From positions 12,316-76,315 of the forward strand of contig JAZRFE010000032.1 of assembly GCA_045661205.1 (NCBI GenBank): a DNA stretch of 64,000 bases. Direction: 5' to 3'. The notes beneath the pieces were generated by a model. The model searched no databases. It had not been told where the DNA came from and saw nothing but the letters and a program-made list of their open reading frames with translations. Positions 1 through 8,602 of this stretch are shown here, piece by piece; within the stretch, counting starts at the first letter, position 1, and each line of letters begins with the position of its first letter. Source of the stretch: HGM04593 sp045661205. Lineage in GTDB: Bacteria > Bacteroidota > Bacteroidia > Bacteroidales > Bacteroidaceae. A program made the translations under genes and the position numbers.

Positions 1-1139
1 CCAGCTGCAAAGATTGACTTGTCGCTGTAAGAGATAAGAGGACCGCACTCTGTCATTCCATAACCTACCGAATAGGGAATTCCAATCAATCTCATTGCAT
101 CCTCTACCTCCTTGTTGAGAGCGGCACCACCGATGAGGAAACCCTGTGTAAGCTCGCCACCGAATGTTGTGAGCAGTTTCTTTCTAATTTTTGAAAGAAG
201 GAACTGACGCAGACCGGGAATAGAGAGCATCACACGCATTGCAGGCTTGCGCAATGTGGGGATAACCTTTGAACGGAAGATTTTCTCGAGCACCAAAGGC
301 ACTGTGAGGAACATGAAAGGCTTAACTTTTTCAAATCCCATAAGCATCTTTGCAGGAGTGGGTTTAGCACCAAGGATTGTTATATGACAACCACCTGCCA
401 TGGGGAAGAGGAAGTCGAATGTCAAACCGAACATGTGTGCCAAAGGAAGCACAGAAAGGATGTGACCGCCTTTCTTGAGGGGAATCTCGCGAATTGCAAA
501 CTCGAGGTTTACAGAAAGGCTGCGTGCGGGGAGCATTACACCTTTGGGCGAGCTTGTTGTTCCCGAAGTGAAGCTGATCAAAGCCAGGTCGTCAAGGGTG
601 TCATTGCTCTTGCTGTAATCGACCATTTCGGGTTTTACACCGTTAGGGAATTTCTTCTCGAACATTGCGTTCCATCCCTTGTTTACTGTGTCGAATGTAT
701 CAGAGAAAGAGGCAAAAGGCACCATATCTTTCACGTCGAGCACACCAAGGAAGTCACCTTTGTCGCGCATGATGGCAATAGCATCTTTATCGTCCTTGAA
801 GCCATTGTAACATGTTGCATCGGCGATAAGCATTTTTGAATCGGCAAAGCATGAGAGTTCAACTACCGATTTGGGGAGAAAATCGGGCAATAAGGGTACT
901 ATCACAGCATCGTATGTAACGATAGCCATGAATGCCATACCCCACTCTGCCGAGTTTCTTGCGCAAAGAGCAATCTTGTCGCCCTTCTGAATACCACACT
1001 CCTTGAAGAGGATGTGGTACTTTTCGATACCGCAAGCAACATCGCCATAAGTAAGTGTATTTGCGTTGAAATTAGTAAACATGGGAAGCTCCCAATGTTT
1101 CTTAACCGACGCCGCAAAATGGTTCAAATAGTGTTCCAT
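1..1139 (-). CDS. AMP-forming acyl-CoA synthetase, paralogue 1 (3' end outside window)
   Basis: The frame is open from an ATG at 1139 to the window edge, giving about 379 N-terminal residues of an ANL-superfamily enzyme (fatty acid + ATP + CoA to acyl-CoA). The phosphate-binding A3 motif SFTSGTTSSPKG lies near residues 189-200, and the A5-type motif GYGMTECGP follows near residue 360. The C-terminal lid is beyond the edge. It begins MEHYLNHF, nearly the same as the next gene (MEHYFNHI), so the three synthetases in this region are tandem paralogues. A terminator separates it from the upstream copy. The substrate cannot be told from the sequence; medium or long chain acids are likely from family membership. 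Confidence 0.9.
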   Translation of the reverse strand, partial: MEHYLNHFAASVKKHWELPMFTNFNANTLTYGDVACGIEKYHILFKECGIQKGDKIALCARNSAEWGMAFMAIVTYDAVIVPLLPDFLPKSVVELSCFADSKMLIADATCYNGFKDDKDAIAIMRDKGDFLGVLDVKDMVPFASFSDTFDTVNKGWNAMFEKKFPNGVKPEMVDYSKSNDTLDDLALISFTSGTTSSPKGVMLPARSLSVNLEFAIREIPLKKGGHILSVLPLAHMFGLTFDFLFPMAGGCHITILGAKPTPAKMLMGFEKVKPFMFLTVPLVLEKIFRSKVIPTLRKPAMRVMLSIPGLRQFLLSKIRKKLLTTFGGELTQGFLIGGAALNKEVEDAMRLIGIPYSVGYGMTECGPLISYSDKSIFAA

Positions 1140-1170
1140 AATAACTAAAATTTCTTTTTAATAAGGACTA

Positions 1171-1213
1171 AAAAAAACAGCCGTATATCGCACCAACAAG
1201 GGTGTACGGCTGT
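1171..1213 (-). terminator. Rho-independent terminator after acyl-CoA synthetase 2
   Basis: Arms ACAGCCGTA (1177-1185) and TACGGCTGT (1205-1213) pair perfectly, with an inner CACC/GGTG pair and a bulge. On the minus strand the stem is followed by seven T (1171-1177). It lies about 60 nt after the stop of the gene ending at 1274 and before the start at 1139. Confidence 0.75.
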
Positions 1214-1273
1214 ATAATATTTATTTTATATCAATTTTTCTACTTATCCGGGAACAATTCCGCAGAATAGAAA

Positions 1274-2947
1274 TTACTGATACATAAAGCGTTTAATACT
1301 CTGTTTAGGAGTCTTTTCAAACGGATCCTTGCGCAACTCGATGTCATTAACACGACTATAAGCAGGCAATTCAACATTTATCGCCTTTATCTCTTCGCGA
1401 AGAAGTTTAAGATAAGCCTCTTCGGTGAGACCTTCGGCTTGTACTGTCTCCCAGTTGGGAACAATCAGACCGATGATTGCATTCTTGCGACCCACTGCTA
1501 ACGACTCGAGTACATGAGGAAGGTTATTCAGTTTGTCCTCAATCTCCTCGGGATATACGTTCTGACCACTGGGCGAGAGAATCATATTCTTGCAACGACC
1601 TTTGATGTAGACATTCTCATTCTTGTCGAATGTTCCCATGTCACCGGTACGCAACCAGCCATCCTTTGTAAAGGCGGCACGAGTAGCCTCTTCGTTCTTG
1701 TAGTAACCCACCATCACATTGTCGCCTTTTACCTGTATCTCACCAAGCACCTTCTCGGGGTTGGTAGAATCGATACGAAGTTCCAAGGGACGTACAAGTG
1801 CACCACATGAAGAGGGGGTAAACTCAGTCCAGTGACGGAAAGAGATTATGGGACCGCACTCAGTCATTCCGTAACCTACACAGTAGGGGAATTTCATCTT
1901 CTTCATCCACTTCTCTACATCCTTGTTAAGAGCTGCACCACCGATGATGACACCGTGTATAAGGTTACCTCCGAATGTGTTATACAATTTTTCGCGAACA
2001 GCTTTAAGGATTATTTTGTTCAACAGAGGAATTGCAAGAGCAACCTTCATCGCAGGCTTGTTGAGCATAGGAATAACCTTGCTCTTGAACACCTTCTCGA
2101 TAACCATGGGCACTGTAAGGAACATGAAAGGCTTAACCTCGGCAAGAGCTGCAAGCAGACGTGCAGGTGTAGGCTTCATTGAAAGCACTGTTGTTGACGC
2201 ACCCACACTCATAGGATAGAGGAAGTCGAATGTCATTCCAAACATATGAGCAAGGGGAAGTATCGACAACACTCGTCCACCCACCTGTACAGGAATAGCC
2301 TTGTGTGCAAAACGAATGTTTGACGAGAGGCTTCTTACAGACAACATCACACCTTTTGGCGAACTGCTGGTACCGGATGTGAAGCTGATAAGCGCAAGGC
2401 GTTCCATGTCGTCATTGCTCTTGGCATAGTTCACGTCGTTTACTGTTACACCATTGGGATATTTTACATTGAACTTATCTTCGAGTGTAGCTGACGCCTG
2501 TGTAAACACATCGCTGTATGATACTATCGGAGTCATAGTCTGTAAATTATAGACACCGAGAAAACCAGGCTGCTCTTCATAAGCCTTAAGAACATCATCT
2601 TTCTGCAGAGCTTTATTGATAGCGTCATCAACAAGCAACATCTTGCAGTCGGCAAAGCAAGTAAGCTCAACTACCGATTTAGGCAAAAAGTCTGGCAACA
2701 GGGGCACAAGCACTGCATCGTAAGCGGCAGCTGCCAAAAATGCAACACCCCACTGTGCTGAGTTTCCTGCACATATAGCAATTTTATCGTCTTTCTTAAT
2801 ACCACACTCCTTAAAGAATATATGGTATTTTTCTATACCTGATGCAATGTCGCCGTATGTCAGCGTCTCAGCACCGAAATTACATATAGCAGGTAAGTCC
2901 CAATACTTTTTTATTGTAGCATTAATGTGATTAAAATAGTGTTCCAT
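1274..2947 (-). CDS. AMP-forming acyl-CoA synthetase, paralogue 2
   Basis: A 557-residue ANL-superfamily acid-CoA ligase, full length for the long-chain type. A3 motif SFTSGTSSSPKG at 188-199, A5 region GYGMTECGP, A7/A8 region GWLRTGDMG followed by KGRCKNMILSPSGQNVYPEE, and an A10-like C-terminus TPKQSIKRFMYQ carrying the adenylation lysine region. No signal peptide or membrane segment is evident, so a cytosolic or peripheral enzyme is expected. It is the middle of three tandem copies, with a terminator behind it and 150 bp in front. A CAtaTTTG sequence in that gap resembles the Bacteroidales -7 box. Which fatty acids it activates cannot be read from the sequence. Confidence 0.93.
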   Translation of the reverse strand: MEHYFNHINATIKKYWDLPAICNFGAETLTYGDIASGIEKYHIFFKECGIKKDDKIAICAGNSAQWGVAFLAAAAYDAVLVPLLPDFLPKSVVELTCFADCKMLLVDDAINKALQKDDVLKAYEEQPGFLGVYNLQTMTPIVSYSDVFTQASATLEDKFNVKYPNGVTVNDVNYAKSNDDMERLALISFTSGTSSSPKGVMLSVRSLSSNIRFAHKAIPVQVGGRVLSILPLAHMFGMTFDFLYPMSVGASTTVLSMKPTPARLLAALAEVKPFMFLTVPMVIEKVFKSKVIPMLNKPAMKVALAIPLLNKIILKAVREKLYNTFGGNLIHGVIIGGAALNKDVEKWMKKMKFPYCVGYGMTECGPIISFRHWTEFTPSSCGALVRPLELRIDSTNPEKVLGEIQVKGDNVMVGYYKNEEATRAAFTKDGWLRTGDMGTFDKNENVYIKGRCKNMILSPSGQNVYPEEIEDKLNNLPHVLESLAVGRKNAIIGLIVPNWETVQAEGLTEEAYLKLLREEIKAINVELPAYSRVNDIELRKDPFEKTPKQSIKRFMYQ

Positions 2948-3097
2948 GATTACACAAATTCTTATTTTTGTGCAAATATGAGCACTTCACTTCACATTTC
3001 ATGCAATTTGTGCATGCTTTAACTCAATTTAAGTATAATAACACCAAAATTGAGTAATTTTCAAAGAGCGATTATATATTCTTTAACTTTTAGAGCA

Positions 3098-4771
3098 TCA
3101 TTTGTACATAAATCTCTTGATGCTCAGCTTAGGTGTCTTTTCAAAAGGTTCCTTGCGTATTTCGCAAGCAGTGAGCTTGCTGTACGCAGGAAGGTCTTTG
3201 TTCAAAGCAAGTACATCAGCCTCGATGGCTTTGGCTAAAGCCTCCTCGCTCATGCCTGCTGCTTCGGCAGCATCGGCATTCACCACCACAAGAGCAACAA
3301 GGGCATTCTTGCGACCTACGACAAGCGATTCAGTAACCAGTGGCAATTGGTTAATCATATCTTCAATCTCCTCGGGATAGATATTTTGTCCGTTGGCAGT
3401 AAGAATCATGTTCTTGCAACGACCACGTATGTACATATTCTCGTCGGCATCCATTGTACCCATGTCGCCGGTTTTCAACCAACCGTCATCGGTGAATACG
3501 TCGTTAGTAGCCTTCTCATTCTTATAATAGCCCACCATCACAGCGTCGCCTTTCACCTGTATCTCACCGGGAACCTCAGCGGGATTTTCAGAATCTATGC
3601 GCACCTCGACAGAGGGGTGAGCAACAGCTCCACAAGAACGCATCACGAAGTTGCGCCATCCGCGATAGCCGATAAGCGGAGCACACTCTGTCATTCCGTA
3701 TCCTACAAGATAGGGGAATTTCATTTCGTGCATCAACTGCTCTACCTCTTTATTAATAGCAGCACCACCAAGGATCAATCCACCAATACTTACATTACCA
3801 CCAAATACACCCACAAGTTTTGCACAGATTTTTTTCAAAAGTATGCCGCGCACTCCGGGGATAGCCATCAAGAACTTCATCAACGGCTTTTCGAGAGTAG
3901 GCATAACCTTTGAGCGGAAAATCTTCTCCACTACCAAAGGCACTGTCAGGAACATGAAAGGCTTCACCTCGGCAAGAGCGGCAATGAGTCGCGCGGGTGT
4001 AGGCTTTACATTAAATATATATATATGGCAACCTTTCGAGAAGGGGAATATAAAGTCGAATGCCTGACCGAACATGTGGGCAAGAGGGAGGATTGAAAGA
4101 ATAGTCCAACCAACCTCGGCCTCCATCTCCTTGCGCGCAAACTCGAGGTTTGCCGAAATGGCACGTGCAGGAATCATCACACCCTTTGGTGAACTGCTTG
4201 TACCCGAAGTAAAGCTTATCACTGCCAACGCATCGAGATTAGTTTTAGCATAATTCACGCGTTTGGGAGAGACACCTTTTGGGAAACGCACCTCATAGGC
4301 CTTTTCGACACTCTCCATGAGGTCAGCTTCCATGTTGTTGCTCTGAGGCATCAACTTCATGCCGTTAATGTTCACCACACAGCAAAAATCGTCAATGGTT
4401 GCAAAATTGTCAGCCACACCGCTTTTAACAAGCGATGAAATTATAGAATCATCTACAAGAATCATTCGACTGTCCGAAATTCTTGTAAGGTCTACTACAT
4501 TCTTAGGGAGAAAATCAGGGAGCAAAGGTACAGCTACCGAATCGTAAGTGAGAACCGCCAGATAAGCGATGCACCACTCAGCCGAGTTCTTGCAGCACAA
4601 TGCAATCTTGTCACCTTTGTTTATATTGCATTTTTCAAAAAGTATATGATATTTTTCTATACCAGATGCAACATCGCCGTATGTAAAGGTGCTACCGCCA
4701 TAATTGGTAAATGCCGGTTCGTTCCAATAATTTTTTATCGCCTCGTCTATGAAATTCAAATAATGTTTCAT
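3098..4771 (-). CDS. AMP-forming acyl-CoA synthetase, paralogue 3
   Basis: A 557-residue paralogue of the two preceding ligases, of identical length to copy 2. A3 motif SFTSGTSSSPKG at 186-197; GYGMTECAP; GWLKTGDMG; KNMILTANGQNIYPEE; C-terminus TPKLSIKRFMYK. It is the promoter-proximal copy, read away from the carboxyltransferase gene that starts at 5086. A weak hairpin (3022-3030 with 3047-3055) follows its stop. The middle part (residues 110-180) differs most between copies, which suggests divergence in substrate or partner rather than recent duplication. Confidence 0.93.
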   Translation of the reverse strand: MKHYLNFIDEAIKNYWNEPAFTNYGGSTFTYGDVASGIEKYHILFEKCNINKGDKIALCCKNSAEWCIAYLAVLTYDSVAVPLLPDFLPKNVVDLTRISDSRMILVDDSIISSLVKSGVADNFATIDDFCCVVNINGMKLMPQSNNMEADLMESVEKAYEVRFPKGVSPKRVNYAKTNLDALAVISFTSGTSSSPKGVMIPARAISANLEFARKEMEAEVGWTILSILPLAHMFGQAFDFIFPFSKGCHIYIFNVKPTPARLIAALAEVKPFMFLTVPLVVEKIFRSKVMPTLEKPLMKFLMAIPGVRGILLKKICAKLVGVFGGNVSIGGLILGGAAINKEVEQLMHEMKFPYLVGYGMTECAPLIGYRGWRNFVMRSCGAVAHPSVEVRIDSENPAEVPGEIQVKGDAVMVGYYKNEKATNDVFTDDGWLKTGDMGTMDADENMYIRGRCKNMILTANGQNIYPEEIEDMINQLPLVTESLVVGRKNALVALVVVNADAAEAAGMSEEALAKAIEADVLALNKDLPAYSKLTACEIRKEPFEKTPKLSIKRFMYK

Positions 4772-5085
4772 ACAATTAAAATGAGTTTAATTTGCTTTTC
4801 GAGGGCAAATTTCTGAATTCACAACGACAATACAATATTTTAGCGATACAAAGCAGGCTTTTTGGGCAAAACACCGTATTTAGGGGTGGTTTTTGATATT
4901 TAGGGGCGAAATTTCCACTAAAAAGACCAAAAACTATTGTATTTTTATCGACTTCAGCATGTAAAAGGAGGGCAAATAAGCATCGAAATAAATCGCGGGA
5001 AAAAGAAAAATCATCAAAAATGCAACATCTTAAAAAAAAATATTACCTTTACAGAATTGAAAATAGAACCTCAAAAAATTCATAT
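4772..5085. other. Divergent intergenic region
   Basis: This 314-bp gap separates acyl-CoA synthetase 3 (minus) from the carboxyltransferase gene (plus). It is AT-rich and holds the two 10-bp direct repeats listed separately. No exact TAnnTTTG box was found on either strand. The frame of the plus-strand gene is open upstream to 5020 (22 extra residues rich in K and Y), but the protein family starts at the ATG at 5086. Confidence 0.6.
4877..4906. repeat. Two 10-bp direct repeats, 20-bp period
   Basis: TATTTAGGGG occurs at 4877-4886 and again at 4897-4906, a period of exactly 20 bp, so both copies face the same side of the helix. The position in a divergent promoter region suggests a regulator site. 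The protein that would bind is unknown. Confidence 0.5.
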
Positions 5086-6864
5086 ATGAAAAAGGAGATA
5101 AAGTTCAGTTTGGTATACCGCGACATGTTTCAGTCGTCAGGTAAATTCCAGCCATTGGCCGAGCAGTTGGAAAAGATTGCACCCGTAATTGTGGAAATGG
5201 GATGCTTCGCACGAGTCGAGACAAACGGCGGTGCTTTCGAGCAGGTAAATCTGATGGCAGGTGAAAACCCCAATAAGGCAGTACGCGCATTCACTAAATA
5301 TTTTCATGAGGCAGGCATTCAGACACACATGCTCGACAGGGCACTGAACGCACTACGCATGTTCCCCGTTCCCGCCGACGTGCGTCGCCTGATGTACAAG
5401 GTAAAAAAGGCACAGGGCACAGACATCACACGTATTTTCTGCGGTCTGAACGACGTGCGCAATATTATCCCGTCAATAAAATACGCGCTTGAGGCAGGTA
5501 TGATACCACAGGCAACACTGTGTATAACATCATCGCCCATACACACCATAGAGTATTACAGCGAAATGGCCGACACTCTCATCAACGAGGGAGCAACTGA
5601 AATATGTTTGAAGGACATGGCAGGCATAGGCCGCCCAGCGTTCCTCGGCAAGTTGGTAAAGAGCATCAAGGAGAAACATCCCGACATCATCATACAATAC
5701 CACGGACACAGCGGCCCGGGACTCTCTATGGCATCTATTCTTGCAGTCTGCGAGAATGGTTGCGACATCATCGACACAGCCATAGAGCCTTTGTCATGGG
5801 GTAAAGTGCATCCGGACATCATCAGTGTGCAAGCGATGCTTAAAGACGCTGGATTTAAGGTTGCCGACATCGACATGAACGCCTATATGAAGGCGCGCAG
5901 CCTCACACAGCAGTTTATCGACGAGTGGTTGGGCTACTTCATGGACAACAACAACAAACTTATGAGTTCTCTGCTGCTCACAAGCGGACTTCCCGGAGGA
6001 ATGATGGGTTCAATGATGTCCGACCTTGCAGGTGTATATAAAGGAATAAACGGAATATTGCAGAGCAAAGGCAAGCCGGTATACAACACCCTCGACGAGT
6101 TGATGGTGGAGCTTTTCAACGAGGTAGCATACGTGTGGCCGCGCGTGGGCTATCCCCCACTCGTTACACCGTTCAGCCAATATGTAAAGAACATTGCACT
6201 GATGAACCTGTTGAGCCGCGCTCAAGACGAGCCACGCTTCAGCCGCATGGACGAGAGCATGTGGGGAATGATATTGGGCAAGAGCGGAAAGCTGCCAGGC
6301 GAAGTTGCACCCGAAATAATAGAGCTTGCGCGTGAAAAAGGCTACGAATTTACCACCACAGACCCGCAGAGCTTCTACCCCGACGCACTCGACAAATACA
6401 TCAAAGAGATGGAAGAGCTTGGTTGGGAGCGAGGCGAAGACGACGAGGAACTGTTTGAGTTTGCAATGCACGAGCGCCAATATCGCGACTACAAGAGCGG
6501 AGTGGCAAAAGAGCGTTTCCTCGCAGACATCGAAAAGGCAAAAGAGGGCGAACTTGCCAAACAAGGCATAAGCATAGATGAAATAAAGGCCATAAAGCAC
6601 GCAAAGGCGGAGGCCATAGCCGCACCAGAGAAAGGCCAGCTCATTTGGGAAGTATCGTACGACGGGGCCTCAATGCCCCCCGCAGTGGGTAAGCACTACG
6701 ATGCCGACCAGGAGTTCTGCACCATTCTCACCCCTTGGGGCGAGCTGCAATCTATATCCACAGGCATGGGCGGCAGGGTTGTAGAAATATGCGCCCAACA
6801 GGGGCAACAGGTGCGTCGCGGCGACATTATCGCCTACATACAGCGCGACGGACTCTTCGATTAA
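5086..6864 (+). CDS. OadA/PycB-type carboxyltransferase with lysine-less biotinyl-like domain
   Basis: A 592-residue protein of the oxaloacetate decarboxylase alpha / pyruvate carboxylase subunit B family. The HMGL-like carboxyltransferase barrel shows YRDMFQ (metal-binding Asp13), ICLKDMAG (Lys176, the carboxylated metal-bridging lysine of the family) and YHGHSGPG (His206, His208). The conserved PYC/OADA domain follows, then a charged linker. The last 60 residues have biotinyl-domain spacing, but where EAMKM should be the sequence reads LTPWG, so no lysine is available for biotin. It may work with a separate biotin carrier, transfer carboxyl groups without one, or have another role. I chose the ATG at 5086 because the family begins there; an in-frame ATG at 5020 exists. 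Terminator at 6878. Confidence 0.85.
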   Translation: MKKEIKFSLVYRDMFQSSGKFQPLAEQLEKIAPVIVEMGCFARVETNGGAFEQVNLMAGENPNKAVRAFTKYFHEAGIQTHMLDRALNALRMFPVPADVRRLMYKVKKAQGTDITRIFCGLNDVRNIIPSIKYALEAGMIPQATLCITSSPIHTIEYYSEMADTLINEGATEICLKDMAGIGRPAFLGKLVKSIKEKHPDIIIQYHGHSGPGLSMASILAVCENGCDIIDTAIEPLSWGKVHPDIISVQAMLKDAGFKVADIDMNAYMKARSLTQQFIDEWLGYFMDNNNKLMSSLLLTSGLPGGMMGSMMSDLAGVYKGINGILQSKGKPVYNTLDELMVELFNEVAYVWPRVGYPPLVTPFSQYVKNIALMNLLSRAQDEPRFSRMDESMWGMILGKSGKLPGEVAPEIIELAREKGYEFTTTDPQSFYPDALDKYIKEMEELGWERGEDDEELFEFAMHERQYRDYKSGVAKERFLADIEKAKEGELAKQGISIDEIKAIKHAKAEAIAAPEKGQLIWEVSYDGASMPPAVGKHYDADQEFCTILTPWGELQSISTGMGGRVVEICAQQGQQVRRGDIIAYIQRDGLFD

Positions 6865-6877
6865 AAACACACATGAA

Positions 6878-6904
6878 AATCTGCCCGCTAAATGCGGGCA
6901 GATT
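6878..6904 (+). terminator. Terminator after the carboxyltransferase gene
   Basis: AATCTGCCCGC (6878-6888) and GCGGGCAGATT (6894-6904) form a perfect 11-bp stem with a 5-nt loop, followed by AATTATTTA. It sits 13 nt after the stop codon. Confidence 0.8.
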
Positions 6905-6988
6905 AATTATTTACAGAAATAAAATAACACAGCGAAGTGGAGTGCAAACAACATCTTAAACAGCCATTCGTCATACAAAAAGATAGAA

Positions 6989-7837
6989 ATGAAGAAAGCA
7001 ATCGCACTTGTAACACTGCTTATCTGTTGCACACAACTGTGGAGTAACAACATACGCTACACACAAGCCGACAGTATAAAAATATGCGACAAGCTGTCGC
7101 AGCTACGCAGCAAAAAGAGCAAAGCACTCCCCACCCTGTTACTCGAAGCTGCAAAACTGTTCATAGGCACTCCATACATTAGTGGCACTCTTGACAAGGA
7201 AAAGGAGGAAAGGCTGACAATAAACGCAAGTGAACTTGACTGCACTACCCTTGTAGAAGTTTCTTTGGCTATGGCGATTACAGCAAGTGAGAACAAAAAA
7301 GATTTCAGCACCTTCTGCAACAATCTGCAAAAGATACGCTACCGCGACGGAGAGTGCAAGGGTTACGAGAGCCGCCTGCACTACATTTCGTGGTGGATGA
7401 GCGACGGCGAAAAGAAGGGCATCATGCGCGAAGTTACAGAAAAGGCGTTTAGCGGAAAACAGATGCTCGACCTCAGTTTCATGAGTCGTAACCCCGACAA
7501 ATACATGCAACTGAACGGCGACAGCACACTCACCGCAGCCATAGCAGGCTATGAAGCCGCCTTCCGCAAAAAAGAGGTTACCTATCTTCCAAAAGCACTG
7601 TTGAAAGGCAGCCCTAAAAACGTACCCTTGTGCAACGGAGATATAATAGCACTTGTAACAAACATAAAAGGGCTTGATGTCACACACATGGGAATAGCCG
7701 TATGGGTGAAAGGCAAACTGCACATGCTGCACGCATCGTCGAAAGAGAAAAAGGTGATACTTGACCCCACCCCGCTACACGATTATCTTGCACCGCGAAA
7801 GTCGTGCCCGGGAGTGAGAGTCGCAAGAGTAAAATAG
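6989..7837 (+). CDS. DUF1460 (N-acetylmuramoyl-L-alanine amidase-like) exported protein
   Basis: A 282-residue protein with a signal peptide (MKKAIALVTLLICCTQLWS) and the DUF1460 fold, an NlpC/P60-like cysteine peptidase or amidase group common in Bacteroidetes. Candidate catalytic residues are Cys85 in SELDCTTLVE and His233 in VTHMGIAVW, with a further HMLHASS motif. The expected site of action is the periplasm, on peptidoglycan fragments. It stands alone between two terminators. The exact bond cleaved is inference from the family name; the family is incompletely characterised. Confidence 0.8.
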   Translation: MKKAIALVTLLICCTQLWSNNIRYTQADSIKICDKLSQLRSKKSKALPTLLLEAAKLFIGTPYISGTLDKEKEERLTINASELDCTTLVEVSLAMAITASENKKDFSTFCNNLQKIRYRDGECKGYESRLHYISWWMSDGEKKGIMREVTEKAFSGKQMLDLSFMSRNPDKYMQLNGDSTLTAAIAGYEAAFRKKEVTYLPKALLKGSPKNVPLCNGDIIALVTNIKGLDVTHMGIAVWVKGKLHMLHASSKEKKVILDPTPLHDYLAPRKSCPGVRVARVK

Positions 7838-7866
7838 ACTATCTTATAACCGCTAAACTATTATAT

Positions 7867-7902
7867 AAATAGAGATGAGGCGCATGCACCTCATCTCTAT
7901 TT
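7867..7902. terminator. Bidirectional terminator between DUF1460 gene and upp
   Basis: A perfect 14-bp stem, AAATAGAGATGAGG (7867-7880) with CCTCATCTCTATTT (7889-7902), and an 8-nt loop. It serves the plus gene ending at 7837 and the minus gene ending at 7918. Confidence 0.85.
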
Positions 7903-7917
7903 ATTATCGTGGCAGTC

Positions 7918-8541
7918 CTATTTTGTACCAAAGATTCTATCGCCGGCGTCGCCCAAACCTGGAAGGATATAATTTTTCTCGTTCAATCCCTCATCGAGTG
8001 CTGCAAGATATATTTCAACATCGGGGTGTTTCTCGCTGACAACCTGCAAACCCTGAGGAGACGCAACAAGGCACATCAATTTGATATGAGTGAAGCCGTC
8101 ATTTTTCAGACGCATGATAGCGTCGCATGCGCTGCCACCGGTAGCAAGCATGGGGTCGGTCAAAATAACCAGACGCTCTTTATTGGCAGGCATTTTATAG
8201 TAATAGAATACAGGCTGGCAAGTCTCTTCGTCTCTGTACAAACCGATGTGACCTACACGAGCCGAAGGGATAAGACTCAACAAACCATCGACCATGCCGA
8301 GACCGGCACGCAAAATAGGAGCAACAACCACCTTCTTACCTGAAATTTTGGGAGCGTTCATTTTTTGCAAAGGAGTCTCTATCTCTTCGTAAGTCAAGGG
8401 AAAATCGCGAGTAATCTCATAGCCCATAAGCATAGAAATCTCTTGCAGCAACTGACGGAACTTAGATGTTGAAGTCTCTTTATCGCGCATAAGACTCAGT
8501 TTGTGCTGCACCAAGGGATGGTCAATTATACGTACACTCAT
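7918..8541 (-). CDS. upp: Uracil phosphoribosyltransferase
   Basis: A 207-residue enzyme of pyrimidine salvage (uracil + PRPP to UMP). The PRPP-binding loop VILTDPMLATGGS is at residues 125-137, and the family signature GLGDAGDRIFGTK ends the protein. Length is normal. It lies 61 bp downstream of uraA on the same strand, so uptake and phosphoribosylation of uracil are probably co-transcribed. The bidirectional terminator at 7867-7902 ends the unit. Confidence 0.96.
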   Translation of the reverse strand: MSVRIIDHPLVQHKLSLMRDKETSTSKFRQLLQEISMLMGYEITRDFPLTYEEIETPLQKMNAPKISGKKVVVAPILRAGLGMVDGLLSLIPSARVGHIGLYRDEETCQPVFYYYKMPANKERLVILTDPMLATGGSACDAIMRLKNDGFTHIKLMCLVASPQGLQVVSEKHPDVEIYLAALDEGLNEKNYILPGLGDAGDRIFGTK

Positions 8542-8602
8542 AGCATTTATATTTATTATTAATATTGATTAGTTCTTATCTACACATTTAAACTATCATT
8601 GC

